64,000 nucleotides of DNA from contig ML133422.1 of NCBI GenBank assembly GCA_003864495.1, positions 1-64,000 on the forward strand, read 5' to 3'. This stretch comes from Nemopilema nomurai (Eukaryota > Cnidaria > Scyphozoa > Rhizostomeae > Rhizostomatidae). This document shows positions 46,331-55,684 of this stretch, one piece after another. Numbering within the stretch: the first letter of the stretch is position 1; the number at the start of each line of letters is the position of its first letter. Below the pieces are notes generated by a model. It was not told the DNA's origin and ran no database searches. It saw nothing but the letters and a program-made list of their open reading frames with translations. A program made the translations under genes and the position numbers.

Positions 46331-47342
46331 AACAACGAGACCCTCGAGTTAAATTCGGTCGCTGGCTTTCGGAACTCGAAAAGTTTGACTACTCAATATC
46401 GTATATTCGAGGCAAGGATAATACAAAGGATGACGCATTATTCAGAAACCATGCGGCAAACCAAAACCAACCTTCTTCCAAATTTGATAATAAAATCTAT
46501 GCGTCGTTCCTTCAGAATGAAAGTTTTCTGTCTCAATTGAAAACGGAGCAATCGAAAGATCCGTTAATTTCATCGACTAGGGATTCCATAACAAATCAAC
46601 ACAAAATAAAAAACGGTCCATTAAAAAGGGTTCAATCTCAACTGAGAATTGAGAACGGTTTGCTTACCAAATCCAGTAGACCAGTTCTACCACCGTCGTT
46701 AAAAAAATCGTCATCATTGAATATCACAAACCTGCGCATTTTGGAGTTGATAAGATGTACTCCTTGTTGAAAGAACGATTCTACTGGCCAAACATGTATA
46801 ATTATATTTGCTCTTTCATAACAGCATTTGAAACTTGCCAAAAAGCAAAATCCGATTCGTTACCACCCAAAGCACCAGATGTCAAAACGTACATTCCAAA
46901 TGCACCCATGCAGTTTGTGTCACTCGACATAGCGTATCTACCAAAAGACAGTCATGGCTATCACTATATACCACTAATTGGTGATGTATTTTCAAAATAC
47001 ATTGAGGTTATTCCGTTAAAGGACCAGACTGCTCAGACAGTCGCAGATGCATTTATAAAAGGTTGGATTTATATCCAGGGCACTCTGTTTTTCCTCCTCA
47101 CTGATCAAGGATCTAGTGTAGATGGACATATTATGAGAGACATTTGTAATATGCTCGGAATCGAAAAACGTCGCTCATCCGCATATCATAGTTCTGGAAA
47201 CGGATTTGCTGAAAGAAACATTCGTTCGATAAAAGATATACTTTGCGCAGTCCTTTTACACCATCGCCTAAATCAGGCCAAGTGGCACTCAGTTTTACCT
47301 GAATTAGTGTTTGTCAAGTGCTCTCAATACCAGTTTCAGTAA
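46331..47342 (+). pseudogene. gypsy RNase H end and integrase
   Basis: QRDPRVKFGRWLSELEKFDY and YIRGKDNTKDDAL are the C-terminal end of RNase H. The integrase zinc-binding HHCC module reads IEYHKPAHFGVDKM across a frame change (near 46740), then YWPNMYNYI and TCQKAK. The catalytic core keeps all three acids: VSLDIAYLPKDSHG (Asp), LLTDQGSSVDG (Asp), GNGFAERNIRSIK (Glu). It ends at TAA after QYQFQ. Confidence 0.8.
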
Positions 47343-47399
47343 GGCTACGAAATGCGTACCTTATTCTACTATTTTTGGCTGCACTGCCGTCCTCCCTCA

Positions 47400-47951
47400 T
47401 GATATTTTTTTCAGGGAGTTATTATTGACGAACACGAACATTTAACAGCAAGAGATTACGGAGAAGAGGTTATTTCTGTTTTAGCGGATGTTTTCAAACA
47501 AGTCGTGAAGTCATTGGAATTAAACAAACAAAAAATGGACCAATACTACAACAAGAATTGGCGATTTTACGACTACGCCGAAGGACAGCGGGTATGGTTA
47601 AAAACAAAACATTATAAAGAGGGTGAAGATCGTACATTAGCTCCTCGTCGTACTGGTCCCTGGACAATCACTAAGAAGCTCCCAAATGGTGTTAATTTTC
47701 AAATCAAAAACCATCACAATGAAGCAAAAATAGTTCATCACGATAGACTCTCCCCAGTAATTTCCAATGAGTTACCGTCAGCAGACATTGTCCCAGTGTC
47801 AGCGTGTCCTCAGATTCGGATCCCTCTTATTCAGCCTCTGAAGACAGTGATGTTGACGCGGATAATAATATTCAAGATAACGATCGACGTTATCCTCAAC
47901 GAATTCGAAGAGCAAGACAGATCCCAGGAAGCATTCCTTGGACTGCATTGA
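47400..47951 (+). pseudogene. gypsy integrase C-terminal domain
   Basis: After a short gap the coding part resumes: LELNKQKMDQYYNKN, GQRVWLKTKHYKEG, RRTGPWTITKKLPNGVNFQIK, IVHHDRLSPV. This is the GPY/F-type C-terminal module of gypsy integrases that binds DNA or chromatin. The remaining residues to 47951 show no motif. Confidence 0.65.
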
Positions 47952-48025
47952 CTATATAATCTAATGTAGTCTTGTGTTGTTTTAAAATTTTCTATATGTT
48001 CATTGTTTTGTTAGGGAAGGGGAAA

Positions 48026-48103
48026 TGTTGGAGTCTGGTGTTACCCCCTGACACCTATATGTATATTCTATAACATTGTACTGCATAGTCATTCTGTGAT
48101 AGT
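48026..48103 (+). repeat. 3' LTR of the gypsy element, truncated
   Basis: Copy of the first 78 bp of the 5' LTR. It stops at CTGTGATAG, where the (GTT)n tail of a LINE in the opposite orientation begins. Confidence 0.8.
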
Positions 48104-48481
48104 TGTTGTTGTTGTTCATCGATTCGTTGTCGAATATGACCATGACAGGAACAGTTTTTGGGGATTTGATATGTGAGTCCGCCAATGGCTGAAGAGGCCA
48201 ATGCGGGCATGGAAACCTTTCCCACAGGTCTGACACCAGTGGGTTGGTGGTGTGTTAGCTCTGTTAGCAGCTCTCTCCTTTCGTGTCTTGCGTTTCTCCT
48301 TGGATGCTTCTGTTCGTCTTGCTTCTGAGTGGCAGGCACCTTTGTTGATGAGTGTTCGCCATGCTGGTCTATCTGAAGCCAAGCTTTTAAAAGAGTCAAC
48401 ATCAATGCCGAAGTCTTTGAGGCAGACCTTGATCTTGTCTTCCCAGCGGATGTTCAAGATGTTGCGAAGACAACGGACATG
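48104..48481 (-). mobile_element. LINE, 3' fragment (C-terminal ORF2 and (CAA)n tail)
   Basis: The minus strand reads FHVRCLRNILNIRWEDKI, then (after an internal loss) KVCLKDFGIDVDSFKSLASDR and WRTLINKGA. A coiled basic stretch and a terminal CCHH finger (WCQTCGKGFHARIGLFSHWRTH, read in parts) follow. This is the known C-terminal end of a non-LTR retrotransposon reverse transcriptase. The element ends in an AAC-repeat tail (48104-48118), inside the gypsy 3' LTR. Its upstream part is at 55465-55684, beyond Academ C. The clade (RTE, CR1 or Jockey-like) is not resolved. Confidence 0.8.
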
Positions 48482-48484
48482 GAA

Positions 48485-51400
48485 TAGGCCGTCGGCTATC
48501 CTTTATATGATCCCTAGAAATGAGGTTTCGTTGCACACTTTACTAAGCTAAGAAATTTATACGTTATTTGGGACAACTTTTGGTGTGGAATTCAAATCTA
48601 AAAAGTTCACACCGATTCAGGCTGCAGTTTTTCTATAATGGCGGATATTCTCGATTGATGACGTCACAATGCAATCTTTTTGAAAATTTCAAAATTTGAA
48701 ATTTTTTTTGCAGTCATCTTAAAAAACAAAAAAATATGAGCTATAAACGTATAGGACCCCAAGTATTTTGATAAACTTTTTGCGAAATATAAAATACTTT
48801 GCAAGAAAATGCTATGTTTTGCCATAATTTTTTGGCATTAACTCAAAATAAAATGAAAGCATATTAAACAATGATGTCGACAGCAGGCCAAACATAGCGG
48901 AATACATATATTGACAAAATTTAAACTACATGTCTTCTTCATCTTCCGAAGAAATGTCTTCATCAAAATTGTCTCCACCAATTTCACCTTCTTCACATTC
49001 TCTGCCATTTTCACAACTAGTGCACTGACAAAGCTCAGTACATTCAAGACTATTTTTGACACATGAGCATCTCTTGGTTTGGCAGCCTGACTTGCAATTA
49101 CAAATAACACACTCTAGAATACTGTCAGGTGCTGCTTCTAGAGTTGACCACTGAATGCTAATGTCTTCACCATTCAAAACCCATCCAAATCCGACTGGAG
49201 AAGGCGCGTCAATGATGCATGTTGTTGACCTTTTTCTGATATAGGCTTCATAATTTACTCGAAGTATGTGCTGATACAACGAATCAAAGTTTGGAGGGAG
49301 GGTATCTTCCATGCATTTTCCAAGCTTGAACATTTTGTATCTGGCATCATTGACAGTTGAGCTACCTTTCTGCCCATAGATATGACACACATATTTCTCT
49401 AATACGCTCACTGCGCTCTCTTCAACAACCAAAGATTCTCCAAGAAGTCCAAGTGCATCACAATAATCTTCACATTCTCGAGCAATTTTCAATGGTTGTG
49501 TCTTTCCCTTTCCGTAAAAGGCACTTGTTGAATCGGATCCTGAAATTTAAGTGGGTTATGGATGCTTATTTTGCTTTTAATTTGTAACACAAAAAGCTGT
49601 CAATGAAATCTTGGGCAATCATCAAAATATCATCGGTGTTGCATACATCTTAGATGATATTTCAAACAGCAATCGATATCTAATCAATTTACCTACAAAT
49701 AAGTGGTCTAGCATCTAAATGAGTATGAATTTCGCAATTACGACAGATTTTTTGCAATGTATCCAAACATTGCAAAACAATCACCTACCTGTAAACATGT
49801 GAAAACCAATCAACGCTTTACACCAACGTGAGCCAAGTGTTGTTGCAATGGAGTTGATGCTCAGCCTTCTTTTGTTATTTCCTGTACCGGTCTCGAAGAG
49901 TACATTCGCACCAATGTCCAAACAGCATGCTATTGCAAAGACGAACACGTCTGTATCAGGGCTCTTAATTATTATTGTATCTGCATGTGCAGCAGCGTTC
50001 TTGGCATGCAAGATCATCCTGGTATCGGCCTCTTCATGGTCTGATTCGAGCGAGGGAACTTCTTCAACCATCACTGATTCGACATTTGGCTTGAAGCTGC
50101 AACATTTGTTGGCAGTCGTGGCGTAAACTTCAATACCTTTGAATGCCTCTGGTGACGATCGTTGCCAATATTCAACAAGAAACCTGATAAATGATTCCTT
50201 GTTTGAACCAACACCCAAGAATTTTTTCCATTGTCGTGGAACTCTTTGCTTGTCACTTAAGATTGATATCGCCTGAACCCCAGATGATGCCCGCTCTTGT
50301 CTCTCCGCATTTTTTGTACTTATTGCAGGATATCTATCCGACACAAAATCTATTCTGCAGGCACGTATCTTTTTGCCCATTGTTGTGATTCTGTCAAGAA
50401 TGCTCTCGGCGAATTCACCAAAGGTTGTAGGGAGATTCTGAACTGTTTGCAAAACAGCCAGCATCTAGAATAAGAACACTGCCATCTGGCAAATTGTCAA
50501 CTCTAGCCATGTTCGTCTCAGACTCCAAAAAACAAAGAAGCTTTGACTTCACTGTTTTTACAAGGCCTCCAGTAGATGTTGCTAAAGCTGCTGGATACGA
50601 CCGAAGAGTGTAAGTGAAAACGTGTTCCAGGTCTATTTCACGATTCTTGGCAATCAGAAGAAGGCGAGCTAAGAAACGAAAATCGTTCCTTATTCGAACA
50701 ATATTCCCATCTGCTGTTCTGGCGCTCTTTGCTTTCTCAAGGGACTTGAAAGTAGCTAGTTTTAATTTGCTCATCTTTGAAAATATGTCGGGATGTTCAG
50801 TTAACAATCTTATTCGGACGAAGTCCTTGAACTTCAGATCTCCTTTATCGTAAGCAGTTGCAATATCATCTGTAATCTTACAGTCTGCGATTAAACCACT
50901 GCAAATGTTGACTAGTTCTTCAGGGGAATCTTGACTGAAGGGATTCATCATAGAACGTACGGTATCCATAAATTGCTGAATAGATTTCTCATCACGGCCA
51001 ATACGAGCGAGATCAAGATCCTTTCGTTTCCTATGGAAAAACAAAATTAAAAATCATTTCTTTTCGATTCATAAATTCATTTCTAAATATTTAATTATGG
51101 AAACTCCGCCGGTCTGTGGCGACTGGGGCCGTGCAAATTACAGGGCTACCATTGAAAAATAAATAAACATTAATGATGTAGGCCAATCACCTTTTGTGAA
51201 TAAAAAATCGAAGGGAAAAGTTTTACAGTCATTTTTTACATATATTTAGGAATTCAAATAAAGGCAACTCCTACCTGTTCTCCTCTGCAACACCAGACAT
51301 AATTTGACACTGTTTTGTGATTGTACAGCGATCAGCAGAAGATAAAATCCAGCGGTCAACAGCGCCCTTGTTTGTAGTAAACCCAATGATTCCACCTTCG

Positions 51401-54400
51401 TCTTTGAGTCCCTATTGCATGTTTGCTCGATAGCTTGATCACACGATATTGATGAGAATGAATAATCTTTTTGTCTTTGGACAGTCCAATTTATACGCAA
51501 ATCATTCAAGGCATCTTAAATGAAAAACAAATAGATTATCCACAAGTCTAGTTAGTTTCTTAGCCTAAACCCGGTTAAAATGGTCAAAAGTAGATCCAAA
51601 AAAACACAGAATACTGATTTGAATGTTTTGTGCACTAACTAACCTGGATGAGTATCCTTTAGACAAAGCATTTCTAGCCAGTATGCTGTCGTGTACCTAG
51701 CATAATTGATGCGATCGTAAGCAAAGTACCAAGGAAGCATGGCTCTCAAACTTGACAAATGAAGTTTCCAGTTGGTAGTTCTTGTAGATCTTATAAATGA
51801 CAGTAGAAGCTCGACCATTTCAATGTATGATGTCCAAAAAGCAAATGTAGCACTTCTGGCGCTTTCTCTTTTAACAAAAGAGTTGAACCTGTTTGATATA
51901 ATAATAAACAGATATGTACTTAGAGTAAAAGCTCATGCCATTCGCTTTCTTGTAAAGATTCCTGACTACTGGAATTCTTAACAAAGCTATTTGGAAGTTG
52001 ATGGCAATTGGTGGCAATTGACAGAAATCCATCCAGTTAAAGAATAAGAAAAATATTGCTAAATGATCCTAAAGTAAAAATAATACGATAAGTCAAGTAA
52101 AATATGCCAATTGATCATGAAAATTGACATAGACTGGTGATGATTCAACCTTCTGTATGAAAAAGAACGGTTTCAAATGGGACAAAAGAATTTAAAAAAT
52201 GTCATGATATTCATCACTTAGGAAAGCATATAATTGAATACCTTAACACTGTGTCCTCCAGTAAAGGGCAGTTCAAATGATCCTGAAAGAGTTTCTCATC
52301 ATGAACAGTTTCGGACATGGCCTCTATGAAGCACGTAATTTCCAAAGCCTTGTCATCGCTCAAAGACATTAAAAATGCTTGAAACTGCAATCGCTTGAAA
52401 GCTTCATAAGCAATTTTATGTGCTCTGATGCACCGGTTGTACTGCTTGCCACTAAAAACTCCATTAATAGAACCAGCAGCCACTGTCTCTGACTCAATAA
52501 ATAGGTCCTAATCAAAAGCAAGATATGTATACAAAGTATATAAATATATAAGTGCTTGTAAATCTAATTTGTGAGGGTTATTGTTGGAAAACTCAATAAC
52601 ATGGACACAATCAATATTATCTATGAATGGGAAATAAATACCAAATTTTATGAAAAACTGAAAAATCTTACCTGAAAACCGGCTTCACGAAATCTACAGG
52701 AGATTGCAGTGGCATATGACATGCATGCATGAAAATCCCCCAACCTGACAACAAATTGTTTCATATAGTCTTCAGACTTCCATCGAACTTGTTGTACTTT
52801 TGAATAGACAGCTTCATCAAAGACTAACACAGAGCACTGAATATCTAACTTCATCATTATGTCTGAGCTTCTGGTCAATATTCCTTTGATAGTTGACATC
52901 TCTGTGACTGGGGCATCAATAACAGGTAGATAGGCAATACGAGACACTCTAGTTGGCTTTTTTGAAATTACGGAATTGAAACCAGTCCAACCTGGAAGTA
53001 AACTGTTCTCTTTACTTCCTATTTCTTTGCATGCAATGTATGAAAAGTCTATTCTTTGACTTTGAGATAGAGGACATTGATGTCAATGCTACTTGCCACT
53101 GAATAGAAATTTGGTGACTCTTTCTTGCCTAGGTAGTATGACTCAATTTGTTGTGGTTCCTGCTTCATACTACGAATTGACTTGTTGATTGGAACAGCAC
53201 TATCTGAAATAAAAGGCTGCTCACTGGAATCTCTCTGTTGTTGAATTATGATTCCATTTGTCATATGTGTTGTTCCAAAACCAGTTGCTGTTTCTTCTCG
53301 AAAATCAATATTGTCCCAAACCATTGTTGTCAGGGTATTTTTTACAATACCATTTGGTATAACAACATCACTATTTAGCTGTTGATATGCTAGAGCAGTA
53401 TCCAGTGACAAAACTGCTGAATAGGAAGCAGCATTCCCAAACCCATTCAGTATCTTGGTCAGCTGATATGAGCGAGTCATTTGCCTCACAGCCATTCCTA
53501 AGCCTAGTGCTTTAGGTGTCTGTCTATTGCCTCTTGAAGCTACATATATGATGTCTTGTGCAATTGAAATGACTTTCAGCTGGTCTTTTTCAGGAATAGC
53601 TATTTGCACATCATCCTGAATCACCTCATCAGAAAAATTTAGGGCCCATGCCAGAAAATTGGACAGCTTGGCAGGAATTTTACTTCTTGCATTCTCTAAA
53701 CTAAATTCTGTAATTTTTGGGGGCCAATGGGTGAAGAATTTTGGGCATTCAGTTATGCAGTTTCGAAGAATTAGTGCTGCATGGAACAAGGTTCTACTAT
53801 CATCTTTCAAATTCTGATATTCTAGTGGAGTACAACTCTCATCTTCAAACTCAGAGTCACTGTCATCAATCTCATTCGTTGTAATTGTACTTTCTTCAAT
53901 TACTGACCCAACAGAAAGATCCTCACAGAACACAAATTCACTTTTGTTCCTGTGACCAGGTGTATGAAAAACAAGCTGAGGAAAGCGGTTTTTCAACCTC
54001 TGTTTGAGTCGAAAGGCTCGATAATTAGATGCGTCTTTACCTTCTGTCTGAGAGACAATCTTTTTAAATTCGTGGTACAGTTTACTCATGAACATAACCT
54101 CTTTGTCATTGATAATTTTCTTTTGAACAATCTGGTCACACATTAATCTAAATGACTCATCGTAAAGTTGTACTGGTGGCTGATCATTGACTTTGAAATT
54201 TAAGAAATTGGTGTAACTCGTATAGCAATTTCTGTGGTAACATACTTCAGCAGCTACACAGTCAACATCCCTAATATGGAAAATATAAGAAAAATAAGTC
54301 TCAGTGAAGAAAAATATAAGTCTCAGTTTATGCAGTCGTTAAACATTTTACCATTTTATAGAAATTTATCTGCTACATAATATGTAAACCAATGATAAAT

Positions 54401-55461
54401 AGCACTAATTTAGGAATCAAATCCACTGTCATCCTGAGAGATATCTCCCATGAAGGAATTTTTCATGAAAGTTTTTGAGATATTTCTTGTGATGCTTTGG
54501 GAAAAATGTTTTTCTGAGAATGAGCCTACCCCTGACACTTTGAAAAATCTACCTAAAAACTGGGGAAATTTTGAAAATCTGTATGTTCTGATATGAAATG
54601 ACATGCTATGATATGATATCAATATCCTTATGACTCTGCCTTGGACACATATAACTAGAAATAAAAAATGAAGAAACATACTTACTTGGCAAGTGTAGAA
54701 GTAATCTGTTTTTTTGCAAATCAAGCAAATTTTTGGCAGAACAAAAGAATTTCTTCCAGTTGCCTTAGATTTAGCACCTCCAACTTCCATTTGGGTAGTT
54801 AGCCTAGTTCTCTTGTTTCCTGCTGGTTCGTAACTATGAACTGCTGATGAAGTGGAACAGCCTTCATCCACTTCTGCTTTCCGTTTTTCATGTTGAATCA
54901 TCGCTTGATCAATTTTCTGTTTATCGGTGAACCTTCTATAGAACTGAATGTGATATTTCCAAACCAAATTGTAATCTGAAGTTTTATCGACATCCTCCTC
55001 GGAAAGAAATTCGAGGGACCTTACAGCAATATCTTTCATCTGACCACTCAACAAAAGCCATTTCCTCCTGCTTTCGATAAATGTTGTCCATGTTGTTTGG
55101 GTAAAAGACGTCAGTGGCCCTTCAAATCCATCGATATGAAGCAAACAACAGTCGGCAGCCATGACTGCCGTCGCGATACTACTTTCCGGATCACTTTTTT
55201 AGCCCATCTGATCACTGTGAGTGCAGGTCAATTTTTTAGCTTTGACAAAATAAACCCACGCAAAAGCACGCACGCATTTAATTCGACAAGGAAAACTGGT
55301 TCACTTATAAGAGTATTTGCGTAAGAACTGCAGCCTGAAATTATGTGAACTTTTTGGATATGTATTCAGTATGAAAAAACACGCTTACAGGAAGTATAAT
55401 GTGTTAGCTTAGCAGTGTGTGCAACGGAGGTGACACCTCCGAGCGTGTAGCTGACGGCCTA
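48485..55461 (-). mobile_element. Academ-like DNA transposon C, 6,977 bp, inserted in a LINE; TSD GAA
   Basis: The left end TAGGCCGTCGGCTATCC (48485) and the right end (minus strand) TAGGCCGTCAGCTACAC are inverted. Similarity recurs ~40 bp inside (GTTGCACAC ... CTAAGCTAA), giving an imperfect TIR of ~75 bp. GAA lies on both sides (48482-48484; 55462-55464). The flanking LINE codons join in frame when the element and one GAA are removed (QQF|HVR). The cargo is one seven-exon gene on the minus strand. End sequence (TAG...) and 3-bp duplication are as in element A. Confidence 0.85.
48926..55162 (-). pseudogene. Academ-like transposase-nuclease, subfamily C, seven exons, few lesions
   Basis: Exons (approximate): 54687-55162 (WKYHIQFYRRFTDKQKI, LPKICLICKKTD; donor CAA|GTAAGT); 52673-54271 (DVDCVAAEVCYHRNCY, IIYVASRG, TPKALGL, DNIDFREETATGFGTTHMT, VLVFDEAVYSKVQQVRW, RLGDFHACM; shift near 53050); 52242-52507 (IESETVAAGS, SGKQYNRCIRAHKIAYEAF); 51644-51892 (FAFWTSYIEMVELLLSFI, YFAYDRINYARY); 51277-51516 (KGGIIGFTTNKGAVDRW across a 1-nt shift near 51389); 49791-51031 (shift near 50455; then HEEADTRMILHAK, SPDTDVFVFAI, FHMFTG); 48926-49542 (SDSTSAFYGKGK, then the Cys-rich CNCKSGCQTKRCSC / CTELCQCTSC and an acidic end). 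The nuclease TGCD is GSD across the splice. Only about three 1-nt shifts interrupt it; no stop elsewhere. Donors and acceptors are canonical apart from the exon 1-2 junction, whose phase does not fit, so a small exon may be missing. A transposase fused to an XPG/FEN-like nuclease is inferred. Confidence 0.65.
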
Positions 55462-55464
55462 GAA

Positions 55465-55684
55465 CTGCTGGAGTTGTTTCTCATGTCGCCTGTAGGTGGT
55501 CCACGCTTTACAGCCGTACAGAAGTGTTGTCAGAACAACTGCCTTGTAGACTTTGTCTTTTGTTTGTTGTCGGATTCCTCTGCGTTCCCACACAGTATTT
55601 TTCAATCTCCCGAAAGCACCACTGGCTTTGACAATGCGATTGTTGACCTCAGCATTGATGTTGGCGGAGTGTGACTGTGTGCTA
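55465..55684 (-). mobile_element. LINE, 5' fragment (reverse transcriptase thumb)
   Basis: The minus strand reads ANINAEVNNRIVKASGAFGRL, VWERRG, QQTKDKVYKAVVLTTLLYGCKAW and RRHEKQLQQF. This is the region after the RT palm in APE-type LINEs. It continues in frame into 48481 and below across Academ C. On the other side it stops at GSTQ, where P element 2 begins. Confidence 0.8.

Larger units (their letters stand above)
44009..48103 (+). mobile_element. Ty3/gypsy LTR retrotransposon, internally deleted
   Basis: The 5' LTR starts TGTTGGAGTCTGGTGTTACC at 44009 and a truncated 3' LTR starts identically at 48026. The order gag, protease, RT, (RNase H), integrase is that of Ty3/gypsy. A polypurine tract (AGGGAAGGGGAAA) directly precedes the 3' LTR. 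The 3' LTR is cut after ~78 bp by the LINE tail, so no target duplication can be read. Confidence 0.85.
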
